NCBI GenBank assembly: GCA_019244415.1
Contig: JAFASN010000064.1
Coordinates: forward strand, 1-56,230
Direction of reading: 5' to 3'
Length of the DNA stretch: 56,230 nucleotides
Source: Verrucomicrobiota bacterium
Lineage (GTDB): Bacteria > Verrucomicrobiota > Verrucomicrobiia > Chthoniobacterales > UBA10450
Shown here: piece by piece, positions 23,471 to 31,998 of the stretch
Position numbering within the stretch: position 1 is the first letter of the stretch
Layout: each line of letters starts with the position of its first letter
Made by a program: the position numbers and the translations under genes
The notes under the pieces: model-generated
The model's database searches: none
Told to the model about the DNA's origin: nothing
What the model saw: only the letters and a program-made list of their open reading frames with translations

Positions 23471-25062
23471 AGGAGTTCGATTTCGTCGTGGTTGGCAGTG
23501 GAATTGCCGGGCTGAGTTTCGCGCTCAAAGCGGCGGAGCACGGATCAGTCGCGCTGATCACAAAACGCAAAGGCGCGGACTCGAACACGGCGTGGGCCCA
23601 GGGCGGCATCGCGTGTGTAACAAGCGATGAAGATTCGATCGAGCTGCACGTGCGCGACACGCTCGAAGCGGGCGCGGGACTTTGTGACGAAAACGTGGTG
23701 CGCACCATCATCAGCGAAGGACCGCAGGCGGTGAGGGAGCTCATGGAAATCGGCGTCCAGTTCGACGAACGCGAGATTTCTGGGCATCGCGAGCTCGATC
23801 TCGGTCGCGAGGGTGGCCACTCCAAACGGCGCGTGCTGCACGTGCGCGATGTCACCGGGCGCGAAATTGAGAACGCATTGCTTGCCGCGTTGCGCAAAGC
23901 GCCACACGTGGAACTGCTGGAGAATCACACTGCCATTGACCTGATCACGGCGGCGAAGCTTGGGTTTGCCACGGAAGATCGTTGCCTCGGACTTTACGTG
24001 CTCGATGAAAAGAGCGGCCAAGTGGAGGCGGTGAGGAGCGATCGCGTGACGCTCGCGACCGGCGGGTGCGGCAAAGTTTATCTTTATACCACGAATCCCA
24101 CTGTGGCCACCGGCGACGGCGTGGCCATGGCGTGGCGGGCGGGCGCAGTCATCGCCAATATGGAATTCATCCAGTTCCACCCGACGTGCCTCTTTCATCC
24201 GCAGGAACGCTCGTTTCTGATCAGCGAGGCGGTGCGAGGCGAAGGTGGAGTTTTGCGCAATGCCCAGCGCGAAGATTTCGTCCGAAAGTACGACCTGCGC
24301 GGCTCACTCGCGCCGCGTGATATCGTGGCGCGGGCGATCGACGCCGAGCTCAAGCGCAGCGGTGCGCAATGCGCGTATCTCGATGTCACACAGCAGCCGG
24401 AACCATTCCTGCGAGAACGCTTCCCACATATTTTCGAGACGTGCCTCAGGCTGGGCATCGATATGAGCCGGCAGCCGATCCCGGTCGTGCCGGCAGCGCA
24501 TTATCAATGCGGCGGAATCAAAACCGATGTGAATGGCGCCACGACGTTGCGCGGACTTTATGCCATCGGCGAGGTGGCGTGCACCGGGTTGCACGGGGCA
24601 AACCGGCTGGCAAGCAATTCGCTGCTGGAAGGCGTGGTGGTGGCGCCGCGCGCCTGTGCCGCGTTGCTGCGGGAATTTCCGCGGGAACAAAACCACCGGA
24701 TCGAGCTGCCGGACTGGGTCTCCGGCGACGTGCAGGACGTGGACGAGCTCGTGGTCATTTACCACAACTGGGACGAAATCCGCCGGCTGATGTGGGATTA
24801 CGTCGGCATCGTGCGGACAGACAAGCGGTTGCAGCGCGCCGCCGCACGGCTGCGGAATCTCCAGCGCGAGATTCACGATTTTTACTGGAACTTCAAAGTC
24901 TCGGTGGACCTGCTCGAGCTGCGGAATCTCGCCACCGTAGCAGCGTTGATTGTCGATAGTGCCTTGCTGCGGAAGGAGAGCAGAGGATTGCATTTCAACC
25001 TCGATTACCCGCGGACTGATGACGTCAATTTTCGACATGATACGCAACTCTCCCGCTGGTGA
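23467..25062 (+). CDS. nadB: L-aspartate oxidase
   Basis: A 531-aa flavoprotein catalysing the first step of de novo NAD synthesis, L-aspartate to iminoaspartate. Visible features: FAD dinucleotide-binding VVGSGIAGLSFALKAAEHG at the N-terminus, NTAWAQGGIACV, REGGHSKRRVLH near the active site, LATGGCGKVYLYTTNP, EFIQFHPTCLFHP, and the C-terminal FAD-binding ALYAIGEVACTGLHGANRLASNSLLE-like segment. It starts with GTG at 23467, overlapping the panC stop. nadA and nadC are not in view. It ends the plus-strand run of five genes; a possible terminator follows at about 25178. Confidence 0.95.
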   Translation: MKEFDFVVVGSGIAGLSFALKAAEHGSVALITKRKGADSNTAWAQGGIACVTSDEDSIELHVRDTLEAGAGLCDENVVRTIISEGPQAVRELMEIGVQFDEREISGHRELDLGREGGHSKRRVLHVRDVTGREIENALLAALRKAPHVELLENHTAIDLITAAKLGFATEDRCLGLYVLDEKSGQVEAVRSDRVTLATGGCGKVYLYTTNPTVATGDGVAMAWRAGAVIANMEFIQFHPTCLFHPQERSFLISEAVRGEGGVLRNAQREDFVRKYDLRGSLAPRDIVARAIDAELKRSGAQCAYLDVTQQPEPFLRERFPHIFETCLRLGIDMSRQPIPVVPAAHYQCGGIKTDVNGATTLRGLYAIGEVACTGLHGANRLASNSLLEGVVVAPRACAALLREFPREQNHRIELPDWVSGDVQDVDELVVIYHNWDEIRRLMWDYVGIVRTDKRLQRAAARLRNLQREIHDFYWNFKVSVDLLELRNLATVAALIVDSALLRKESRGLHFNLDYPRTDDVNFRHDTQLSRW

Positions 25063-25177
25063 CTGGACGAAGCAGACCTGATTACGAACAGTGCGCCCGG
25101 GATCGTACTCAGCGCTGATGACGTACTGAAAAGCGCCTGTTGCCGGCCCGAATCGATGGAACAGTTGCTGCTCAAAT

Positions 25178-25245
25178 AGAAAAGGCGCAGGCGAGCGGCG
25201 CGTTTAGGGCGTAGGGAAACCGCTTGCCCGCCGGCGCTTTTTTAG
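25178..25245 (+). terminator. Possible terminator after nadB
   Basis: GAAAAGGCGCAGGCGAGCG can pair with CGCTTGCCCGCCGGCGCTTTTTT, with a mismatch, a small bulge and one G-U pair, and ends in a run of six T. The loop is long (about 22 bases) and the stem imperfect, so this is tentative. Confidence 0.35.
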
Positions 25246-25264
25246 ATAAAGACACACCCTCGCC

Positions 25265-26089
25265 ATGAGGAAAAACCTTATTGCCGCCGCCCTGGCGCTT
25301 GGTGCCGTGGCGGTCGCGTTGGCGCAGTCGCCTTACGAAAGCGCGGCCGATTTCGCCAAGTACGCGCGCAAGCTCCGCGAAGAAGCGCTGCTGAAAGTAG
25401 AGCCACAAGTGTTTGTGCCCACGGCTTCGCGCACGAGTACGACCACTCGCTACCCATGGCGGACAAATATCATGACGACGGTGTTCTGGGTGGGTGAACA
25501 GGCCAGCGCGAACAATCCCGTGCCGAATTTTAAAAGCTCCTGGGACGCGAATTGGACCTCGAACTATGGCGGGTTTGATAACCCCGATCCGGCCGCGCGG
25601 CGGAATTATCTACCAGTCGCGTTCGTGCCACGCCAAAACCCATTTTACTGCGCCCTTCCCTACAACGATGTCACGCATGGCCAGTTCAAGCCGGAAGCGC
25701 CGCTGGTCATCCCGTGGTTCAAGCAGGCCTACACCGAACCGGGACGCTCGGTCTGCAAAGATCGCTGGATCGCCATCCGCAAAGGCAACCGGATTTGCTA
25801 TGCACAATGGGAGGACTGCGGCCCCTTCCGTACTGATCACTTCCAGTACGTCTTCCAGAACGAGCGGCCAAAGCCAAACCTGAATCACGGCGCCGGGCTC
25901 GATGTTTCCCCCGCCGTACGCGATTACCTCGGGCTCGGAACCCTCGACGTGACTGACTGGCAGTTCGTCGAAGTACGCGATGTGCCGCCGGGGCCGTGGC
26001 GCAACTACGGCGACAATAATCAATTCGTGATCGCCAAGCGCCAGGCCGAGCAGCGGCTTGCGCAGCAAAACGGAAATTCCGCGCACTAA
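25265..26089 (+). CDS. Exported protein with a possible double-psi beta-barrel (RlpA-like) core
   Basis: A 274-aa protein with a signal peptide (MRKNLIAAALALGAVAVALAQ). The central region contains NPFYCALPYNDV, then KGNRICYAQWEDCGPFRTDH, and GLDVSPAVRDYLGLGTLDVTDWQFVEV. The order (Y..C..W.DCGPF, then LDVS.A....LGL, then V.W.FV.V) resembles the RlpA/expansin double-psi barrel, where DRGPF and IDLS are conserved. Four cysteines could form disulfides. If correct, it may bind or act on cell-wall polymers in the periplasm. The match is by eye and partial. It lies 203 bp after nadB and is convergent with a polysaccharide deacetylase gene. Confidence 0.65.
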   Translation: MRKNLIAAALALGAVAVALAQSPYESAADFAKYARKLREEALLKVEPQVFVPTASRTSTTTRYPWRTNIMTTVFWVGEQASANNPVPNFKSSWDANWTSNYGGFDNPDPAARRNYLPVAFVPRQNPFYCALPYNDVTHGQFKPEAPLVIPWFKQAYTEPGRSVCKDRWIAIRKGNRICYAQWEDCGPFRTDHFQYVFQNERPKPNLNHGAGLDVSPAVRDYLGLGTLDVTDWQFVEVRDVPPGPWRNYGDNNQFVIAKRQAEQRLAQQNGNSAH

Positions 26090-26119
26090 CGCCCATAGTA
26101 CAAGCCGGGACGGCGTGCG

Positions 26120-26935
26120 CTACCCGGAGGGCGAAGCCGCAGGTCTCACTGCTGCGTTGACTGGCTTAGGCGTCGGTGCCGTTTGCATCTTCAGCAACTC
26201 AGAGACGGTCACGAATTTGAAACCTTTCGCCTCCAGTTCGCGCAGCGTTTCGGGCTCTGATTCGATCGTTTGCGCGTGAATGTCGTGCGAGAGAACGATT
26301 GAGCCGGGCCGCGTCTCTTTCAGGACGCGATTAGTTACAACGCTTGGTCCCGGGTTCTTCCAATCGAGCGGATCGACGTCCCATAGTACGATCTCGTAGC
26401 CGAACTCATCGTGCAGCCAGCGTTTCTGGTGTGCAGTGATCGAGCCGTAGGGCGGCCGAAGCAGTGTCGGCCGTATGCCGGTTGCCTTCACGATCGCGTC
26501 TTCCGTCCGTTTGATCTGGGAACGCACAGCGTCGTCGGACATTTTGGCCAGGTTCGGATGCGACCAGCTGTGGTTGCCAATTTCGTGGCCTTCGCGCACT
26601 GCACGCTGGAGGATTTCCGGATAACGCGCCGCGTTTTCGCCAACGACAAAAAAGGTGGCGTGAATGTGATGTTGCGCCAGCAGATCGAGAAGCCGCGGCG
26701 TTAATTTTTCGTTAGGTCCATCATCGAACGTCAGCGCTATGTACGGGCCGTCCACGTGGACGGAGCTGACGGTGGTCTTCGGCTCAGAAACAGTCGGTGC
26801 CGGTGTCTGCGACGCTGTTGCGGAGGGCGCTGCCGTGGGCACGTTCGGCTCGGCAGTCTTCGCCGGCGCAGGCTGCTGAGCGGGAACTGAAATTGCCGAG
26901 CAAATCAAAAAGATGGCGGCCAAGAACGCGTACAT
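26120..26935 (-). CDS. Polysaccharide deacetylase (NodB/CE4 family), exported
   Basis: A 271-aa protein with a signal peptide (MYAFLAAIFLICSAIS), a Pro/Ala/Thr linker (about 20-70), and a NodB domain. CE4 motifs are complete: TFDDGPN (catalytic base and metal Asp), HSWSHPNL (metal-binding H(S/T)xxxH), RPPYG, WDVDPLDW, and LSHDIH near the C-terminus. Such enzymes remove N-acetyl groups from peptidoglycan, chitin or other GlcNAc polymers. The ATG at 26935 gives the signal peptide; an upstream start at 26989 would add a less convincing leader. It is convergent with the DPBB-like gene, and both would act on wall or surface polysaccharide. Confidence 0.9.
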   Translation of the reverse strand: MYAFLAAIFLICSAISVPAQQPAPAKTAEPNVPTAAPSATASQTPAPTVSEPKTTVSSVHVDGPYIALTFDDGPNEKLTPRLLDLLAQHHIHATFFVVGENAARYPEILQRAVREGHEIGNHSWSHPNLAKMSDDAVRSQIKRTEDAIVKATGIRPTLLRPPYGSITAHQKRWLHDEFGYEIVLWDVDPLDWKNPGPSVVTNRVLKETRPGSIVLSHDIHAQTIESEPETLRELEAKGFKFVTVSELLKMQTAPTPKPVNAAVRPAASPSG

Positions 26936-27151
26936 GACATGGAGAGGAGCGACAGCGTTATCTACGCCGGAGCAGAAACGGTGCAACACGCCGGCCCAGG
27001 CTTCCGCTTCGCGAGAAAAAGGTGCAAGCGCGGTCCGCGCGGCGCATCACAATTTGGCAACTAATCTGCTTATAGAAATTCCAAGGATTTTCAGGGGTTG
27101 AAGGGGGACTTCCTTGCGCAACGCCTGGAGTCCGCCCTGCCAATTCGCTTC

Positions 27152-29059
27152 ATGAAAATTCTGCTCGTCGAAGACCAGGACGATAGCCGCCAGACACTCC
27201 GGAAGCTGATCGAGCTGCGCGGCCATCAGGTCGTGGCAGTACCGAGCGCAGAGGAGGCGGAGCGCGCCATGGCCGAGGAAACTTTCCCGTTCCTCATTCT
27301 CGACTGGATGCTGCCGGGCAAAAGCGGCCTCGATTTGTGCAAGGAACTGCGCGAGCGCACTGATGGCGATGAGATGTTTATCCTGCTTGTCACGGCCAGG
27401 AGCGATCGTGAAGACCTGGAGCAGGCGCTTGCCGCGGGCGCCAACGATTACCTGACAAAACCGATCGACCTTTCGCGGCTCAACGTTCGCCTCGCCGTGG
27501 CGGAGCGGCAAATCCGCGAGCTGGGCGAGCGCAACGAGGCGCGCAGGGCATTGCAGGAATCTGCCCGCACGCTGCGCGATATTCTCGAGAACACGACCGA
27601 CGGTTTCATCGCACTGGATTTCGCCTGGCGTTTTACTTACGTGAATCCGGAAGCGGAACGTCTGCTCGGCCGCTCGCGTGATGAGCTGCTCGGCAACGAG
27701 CTTTGGACGAAGTTCCCCGAGCTTTGCGGGAGCGAGTTCGAGAAAAATTACCGGCGTGTCATGGCACGGCAGGAGCCCATTGAATTCGAAGCCTCAGACC
27801 CGGCGGAGACGAAATGGTTTGAAGTACACTGTTATCCCAGCGGGGGCGGAGTGTCCGCCTTCTTTCGAGATGTGACCGAGCGCAAGCGGGCGGAGGACGA
27901 GCGCCTGACCACCGGCAAGCTTGAATCAGTCGGCACGCTGGCAGGCGGCATTGCGCATGACCTGAACAACATCCTGACCGTCATTTCCGGCAACATCGGC
28001 CTGGCACAGTTCGAAGCACCGCGCGAAGCGAAGAATCTGCTTACCTGCCTCGGCAAGGCGGCGCAGGCCACGGAGCACGCGGCACATCTTTCATCGCAGT
28101 TGCTCACCTTCTCGAAGGGAGGAGCGCCGGTGAAGAAGGTGGCGAAACTCGGCCCGCTTTTGACGAAGGCGAGCGAATTTGCCCTGCATGGCTCGAATGT
28201 TCGCGCGGAAGTGGACATCTCGCCGAATCTCTGGGCAGCGGAAGTGGACGCCGCGCAGATCGAGCAGGTGATGAACGCGGTCGTACTCAACGCCCGCGAC
28301 GCCATGCCGGCCGGCGGCATAGTCGAAGTCACCGCGCGTAATGTTCATCTCGACAATAAACCGGGCGCGCTGCTGCCGGGCGGCCGCTACCTGAAGATCA
28401 CCGTGGCAGACCAGGGCAGCGGCGTTCCAGCAAACATAAGTACACGCATTTTCGATCCGTACTTCACGACGAAACCGACGAACAGCGGCCTCGGCCTGTC
28501 CATCAGCTTTTCCATCGTGAAAAAACACGGCGGCATGTTGCAGCTCGAGCAGACCTCATCGAGCGGAGCGGTTTTCGCGTTTTACCTGCCGGCGGCAAAA
28601 GCCGAGGTTCTGCCGCCGCCCCCGGCCGTCACCGCGCCGCGGATACACTTTAATCATCAGCGCATTCTGGTGATGGACGACGAAGCTGGTATTCGCGATC
28701 TCACGTCGCAATTGCTTGGTTCTCTCGGCTACGAAGTCACCGCTGTGCCGGACGGAGCGGAAGCGGTAAGAACGTACGAGCGCGCGATGCAGCGGGGCGA
28801 AAACTTCCAGGCGGTGATTCTCGACGCGACCATCCGGGGCGGGATCGGCGGGGTGGCGACGATCGAGCGTTTGCGCAGCATCGATCCACAGGTGGTAGGG
28901 ATCATTTGCAGCGGGTACTCAGATGAAGCTGCGGTGGCCGAATTTCTGCAATACGGGTTTCGCGGCGCATTGCCGAAGCCTTTCACCCGGCGCGATCTGG
29001 CCGAGGTATTGCAGCGCGCGCTGATGGATGCAAAAGCCGAGCCCGCCTTTGCCAGCTGA
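27152..29059 (+). CDS. Hybrid sensor histidine kinase: receiver-PAS-kinase-receiver
   Basis: A 635-aa cytoplasmic protein without membrane segments. N-terminal receiver (1-120) with phospho-acceptor Asp51 in LILDWMLPG and LTKPIDL; a coiled coil; a PAS domain (about 145-255; TTDGFIALDFAWRFTYVNPEAERLLG); a HisKA-type dimerisation helix with His269 in LAGGIAHDLNNIL; HATPase with VLNARDAMP, VADQGSGVP and GLGLSI; and a C-terminal receiver with Asp558 in VILDATIRGG. It resembles kinases regulated by their own receivers. No cognate output regulator is adjacent, though a response regulator-phosphatase lies 1 kb further on. The ATG at 27152 is placed directly before the receiver. Confidence 0.9.
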   Translation: MKILLVEDQDDSRQTLRKLIELRGHQVVAVPSAEEAERAMAEETFPFLILDWMLPGKSGLDLCKELRERTDGDEMFILLVTARSDREDLEQALAAGANDYLTKPIDLSRLNVRLAVAERQIRELGERNEARRALQESARTLRDILENTTDGFIALDFAWRFTYVNPEAERLLGRSRDELLGNELWTKFPELCGSEFEKNYRRVMARQEPIEFEASDPAETKWFEVHCYPSGGGVSAFFRDVTERKRAEDERLTTGKLESVGTLAGGIAHDLNNILTVISGNIGLAQFEAPREAKNLLTCLGKAAQATEHAAHLSSQLLTFSKGGAPVKKVAKLGPLLTKASEFALHGSNVRAEVDISPNLWAAEVDAAQIEQVMNAVVLNARDAMPAGGIVEVTARNVHLDNKPGALLPGGRYLKITVADQGSGVPANISTRIFDPYFTTKPTNSGLGLSISFSIVKKHGGMLQLEQTSSSGAVFAFYLPAAKAEVLPPPPAVTAPRIHFNHQRILVMDDEAGIRDLTSQLLGSLGYEVTAVPDGAEAVRTYERAMQRGENFQAVILDATIRGGIGGVATIERLRSIDPQVVGIICSGYSDEAAVAEFLQYGFRGALPKPFTRRDLAEVLQRALMDAKAEPAFAS

Positions 29060-29066
29060 CTGACGC

Positions 29067-29504
29067 TCAGCTCTTGCGCAACCGCTCCAGCGCGGCAATA
29101 AACGCGTCCGCGCCGCCAGGCATGTAGCCGAGGGTGCCGATTTGCTTTCCGGCGGAGTTTAAGACAATCACGGTCGGAAATCCTTCGATGTTGTACTCAC
29201 CCGCGAGCTGCATGTTCTGTTTGCGAACACCATCGCTCTGCTGTTTGAACCGTGGAAAATCCAGCTCGACGAGCACGAGATTTTTCGCGGCGTAATCAGC
29301 GAACTGCGGTTTCGAGAACACCTCGGCCTTTAGCTGCTTGCAGTAGACGCACCAATCTGAGCCGGTGAAATCGAGAAGTACGAGTTTGTTATCAGCCTTC
29401 GCTTGGGACTTGGCGGCATCGTAATCAGTCAGCCAATTCAGCTCTGCCTGCGCGAGAGAAATCGAGGCGAAAAGCAGGGCAGCGAGTAGAGAGAACTTTT
29501 TCAC
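29067..29504 (-). CDS. Exported thioredoxin-fold protein (DUF255/thioredoxin_7-like)
   Basis: A 145-aa protein starting at a GTG (29504) with a signal peptide (VKKFSLLAALLFASISLAQA). The thioredoxin domain has the pattern DNKLVLLDFTGSDWCVYCKQLKAEVFSKPQF, with a WCVYCK active site, and the cis-proline in EGFPTVIVL. It should be a periplasmic disulfide reductase/isomerase, perhaps fed by the DsbD-like protein elsewhere in the window (inference). The frame is open far upstream, but that sequence includes the terminator region and looks non-coding. Convergent with the histidine kinase gene, 7 bp apart. Confidence 0.85.
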   Translation of the reverse strand: MKKFSLLAALLFASISLAQAELNWLTDYDAAKSQAKADNKLVLLDFTGSDWCVYCKQLKAEVFSKPQFADYAAKNLVLVELDFPRFKQQSDGVRKQNMQLAGEYNIEGFPTVIVLNSAGKQIGTLGYMPGGADAFIAALERLRKS

Positions 29505-29629
29505 AGCCAAACGTCGCCGAAGTTCACAAACTCGCAAGAGACACATGCGGGCCGCGTACGCGCGCGGGCGCTTTTCCTCTCGATGGCAGCGAATCCGCAA
29601 AAGTACGAGGCGCCCTGGTTCTGCAAGCA

Positions 29630-29659
29630 AAAGCCCGGCGCGGGAAACCGCCGGGCTTT
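29630..29659 (-). terminator. Rho-independent terminator after the SWIB gene
   Basis: A perfect 11-bp inverted repeat, AAAGCCCGGCG and CGCCGGGCTTT, around an 8-base loop, continuing as TTTTGC on the minus strand. It lies 56 bp past the SWIB stop and upstream of the thioredoxin start, so it separates the two minus-strand units. Confidence 0.75.
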
Positions 29660-29714
29660 CACGGAAACGCCGCTTCGACGAGAGCTTCGGGCCGCACGCC
29701 CGCGCACCCAACCC

Positions 29715-30005
29715 TTACTTCATGTGCTGGTTTACCAGCTTCGTCATTTCAAACATGCTCACCTGGCTCTTGCCGCCGAAGACAGCGCGCATGTTGTCAT
29801 CCGCATTAATCTGGGTGCGTTTCTTTTTGTCCTGGAGGCCGTGCTTTTTGATGTAGTCCCACACCTTCTTGGTGATCTCTGAGCGCGGCATGGCTTTGTT
29901 GCCGACGATGGCTGCGAGTTTGTCGTCGGGCTGCATTGGCTTCATAAAAGCCGCATTCGGCTTACGTTTTGAAGAGGAAGATTTCTTGGCTTTGGTTGTC
30001 GGCAT
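29715..30005 (-). CDS. SWIB/MDM2-domain protein
   Basis: A 96-aa basic protein. After a Lys/Ser-rich N-terminus (MPTTKAKKSSSSKRKPNAAF) comes a complete SWIB domain: MQPDDKLAAIVGNKAMPRSE, ITKKVWDYIKKHGLQD, RTQINADDNMRAVFGG and VSMFEMTKLVNQHM. In eukaryotes SWIB domains occur in chromatin remodellers; in bacteria they are characteristic of Chlamydiae and Verrucomicrobia and are thought to bind DNA or compact the nucleoid. Its basic tail fits a nucleoid role. It stands alone with its own terminator. Domain identity is sure; function in this organism is not known. Confidence 0.92.
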   Translation of the reverse strand: MPTTKAKKSSSSKRKPNAAFMKPMQPDDKLAAIVGNKAMPRSEITKKVWDYIKKHGLQDKKKRTQINADDNMRAVFGGKSQVSMFEMTKLVNQHMK

Positions 30006-30041
30006 GAACGCTCATTAATACCTAAGGGCGCACGAGGGCAA

Positions 30042-30073
30042 CATTAAATTTTCGCCCGGGAAAAATTTTAATG
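30042..30073 (-). terminator. A/T-rich inverted repeat overlapping the phosphatase stop codon
   Basis: CATTAAATTTT (30042-30052) and AAAATTTTAATG (30062-30073) are near-perfect inverted copies around a CGCCCGGG-type centre. The stop codon of the minus-strand regulator gene lies inside the first arm read. It could act as a terminator or mRNA-end hairpin; the T run is embedded in the stem, so the call is tentative. Confidence 0.4.
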
Positions 30074-31240
30074 CGCGCCGTTTTGGCGGCGAACTGCCAT
30101 CGCAGCGATATCGTCAGCCGGCGCGTCGCCATTTCCCTCGGGAACAGCATCACGCAAAAGAAGCTGGAGCAACGCCTGCGCATCGCCTGGAGTGGTGTGC
30201 AAACGCTGCGCCAGATGATCCGGTGTGAGCCGTCGCTGACTCGAGCGCGCCGTCGCGTACAGCCCATCGGTGTAAAGCAGGAAAAGATCGCCCGCGCCAA
30301 GCTGCACCGGCGTTTCGCGAAAGTCTGACGCTGTGACAAGGCCCAGCGGCGGCGATTCCGATGGGATCGACTCGGTTGCGCCATCGCGCCGTGCCACCAG
30401 CAACGGCGGATGACCCGCGCCCACCACCGTCGCCTTGCCGCTCTGCGAATCCAGCGCCACGCACATCGCCGTCATGAATGAACGCGCGCCGAGGATGCTG
30501 CGGAAATCGCGATCCACTGCGCGCATGATCTCGGCCGGGGCGTCGTTCTCCACGCTGGCATGATGAAAAAGCAGCTTGGCCAGCGTGGTGAGCAAGGCCG
30601 CGGCGGCGCCGTGCCCAGTCGCGTCTGCAATCCAGAAAAGGACGCGCCCATCACGCATGCGCAGCCAGTCGTAAATGTCTCCGCCCACCTGGATGACTGG
30701 CCGATAAAATGCCGCGACCTCCCAGCCGGGCAGCGCGGGCGGCCGTTGCGGGATAAGTGAACGCTGCGTGCGCTGTGCCGCCGCCAGATCTTCCTCGAGG
30801 CTTTGCCGCCATTCCTGGAGCTGTTCATTTTGCTTCACCACCTGGTCGCGCATCGAGCGCAAACGCAGCTGCGTTTCGATTCGCGCCTTTAACACTGCCG
30901 GGTGAATTGGTTTGGTGACGAAGTCATCGGCGCCCGCTTCGAGGCAATGCACCTCGCTTTCTTCGCCGCCGTGACCCGTGAGCATGATCGTGGGCACCTG
31001 CGCGATTTCCGGCAAAGGATCAGCGCGCAACTGCCGAAGTACCGCCGCGCCGTCCACGTCCGGCATATCGTAATCGAGAAGCAGGAGTGATGGCGGCTGG
31101 CGCCGTACTCGCTCGAGCGCCTCCTCGCCGCTGCCCGCCACCGCGCAAACGTAACCAGCCGCAGTCAGCGTTCGCGCGAGCAAATGGCGGCTCGCCGCGT
31201 CGTCATCCACCACCAGGATTGGGTTGTCCTCGGCCGCCAT
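30068..31240 (-). CDS. Response regulator with SpoIIE-type PP2C phosphatase output
   Basis: A 390-aa two-part regulator. Residues 1-125 are a receiver with acidic pocket VDDD and phospho-acceptor Asp56 in LLLLDYDMPD, followed by LTGHGGEE and TKPIHP. A coiled-coil linker (about 128-165; QNEQLQEWRQSLEEDLAAAQ) leads to an RsbU/SpoIIE phosphatase (about 170-385) with QVGGDIYDW, WIADATGHG and LYTDGLYA, and DDIAAMAV at the end. It probably dephosphorylates an anti-sigma antagonist (STAS protein) when its receiver is phosphorylated. A STAS protein gene with its own SpoIIE partner lies 9 kb away. The start codon at 31240 directly precedes the receiver. Confidence 0.9.
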   Translation of the reverse strand: MAAEDNPILVVDDDAASRHLLARTLTAAGYVCAVAGSGEEALERVRRQPPSLLLLDYDMPDVDGAAVLRQLRADPLPEIAQVPTIMLTGHGGEESEVHCLEAGADDFVTKPIHPAVLKARIETQLRLRSMRDQVVKQNEQLQEWRQSLEEDLAAAQRTQRSLIPQRPPALPGWEVAAFYRPVIQVGGDIYDWLRMRDGRVLFWIADATGHGAAAALLTTLAKLLFHHASVENDAPAEIMRAVDRDFRSILGARSFMTAMCVALDSQSGKATVVGAGHPPLLVARRDGATESIPSESPPLGLVTASDFRETPVQLGAGDLFLLYTDGLYATARSSQRRLTPDHLAQRLHTTPGDAQALLQLLLRDAVPEGNGDAPADDIAAMAVRRQNGAH

Positions 31241-31465
31241 TTAACACCATACATTCGTAAATGGGTTGAGCCGCATCCGTATCGAATTCGAGCAGTGAAA
31301 AGTGACTGGTGACGAGGGCGCAGCAAAGCTCCCATCGCGTCTGTGCCGGTGCCCCATTTACCATCGACGCAGTGATCATTCGCCCGTGGCCCTCGTTTTC
31401 AGGTTGTCAGCGCAATGCGGTTGAATTACAACCATGCTCACGCGTCGAACTCGAACTTACTTCCT

Positions 31466-31852
31466 ATGAAACTTCCGGGCTGGCTGGGTATTGTCACGTT
31501 ACTGGCGTTTGCAGCTTGCGCTGAGGACGAACCGCCCGTGCGGCATCATGTCTCCCATTATCCGTCGCAGCCGCAGACTGAACCATCGCCGGTGCAGCCC
31601 TACAATCCGAACCAGCCTCCACCTCCGCCGCCGGAGGTTACTACTAACGAGACACCGCCGCCGGAAGCGTCCGCGTCTCCCGCGCCGCGCACGACCAAAG
31701 GCGATCTCCCCTACGGCATTCCCGTACCAAACAAGCCCGGCTTCGTCACGAGCCCGTACGCGCCTAATCAGGGCTACGTGGATGTGCGCGGTTTCCCTCC
31801 CGGCATGGAGGTGAAGGATCCGTACACCAACAAGATTTTCCTGGTGCCGTAA
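31466..31852 (+). CDS. Proline-rich lipoprotein, paralogue of the 7.5-kb lipoprotein
   Basis: A 128-aa predicted lipoprotein. Started at the ATG at 31466 it has a short signal peptide and lipobox LLAFAAC, a Pro-rich linker ([14 protein letters not shown]), and a C-terminal module [12 protein letters not shown] ... [16 protein letters not shown], matching the module in the protein at 7539-8003 over about 42 residues. The shared pattern is VP.KPGFV.SP, then DV.G, G..VKDP.TNKIF.VP. The linker differs completely. It is monocistronic in appearance and followed by a palindromic repeat. Function is unknown; the conserved C-terminus suggests binding to a common partner or wall component. Confidence 0.75.
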   Translation: MKLPGWLGIVTLLAFAACAEDEPPVRHHVSHYPSQPQTEPSPVQPYNPNQPPPPPPEVTTNETPPPEASASPAPRTTKGDLPYGIPVPNKPGFVTSPYAPNQGYVDVRGFPPGMEVKDPYTNKIFLVP

Positions 31853-31857
31853 TCGCT

Positions 31858-31948
31858 GTCATCCCCCGATCGGAGCGCAGCGAAGTCGAGGGATCCCGTG
31901 AAGTTACCTTTTCCTGCCGCAGGATCCCTCGGCTCCGCTCGGTATGAT
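31858..31948. repeat. Palindromic repeat, family 2, complete copy
   Basis: Begins GTCATCCCCCGATCGGAGCG and AGCGAAGTCGAGGGATCC, ends GGATCCCTCGGCTCCGCTCGG then TATGATGG. The arms are inverted copies around a short unrelated centre. It lies between the lipoprotein gene and aroA, and could serve as the transcript end of the lipoprotein gene. Confidence 0.8.
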
Positions 31949-31998
31949 GGGCGTTGTTTGCCGTTCCGCCTCACCACTGCCACTCTACGTCTTCGCTC

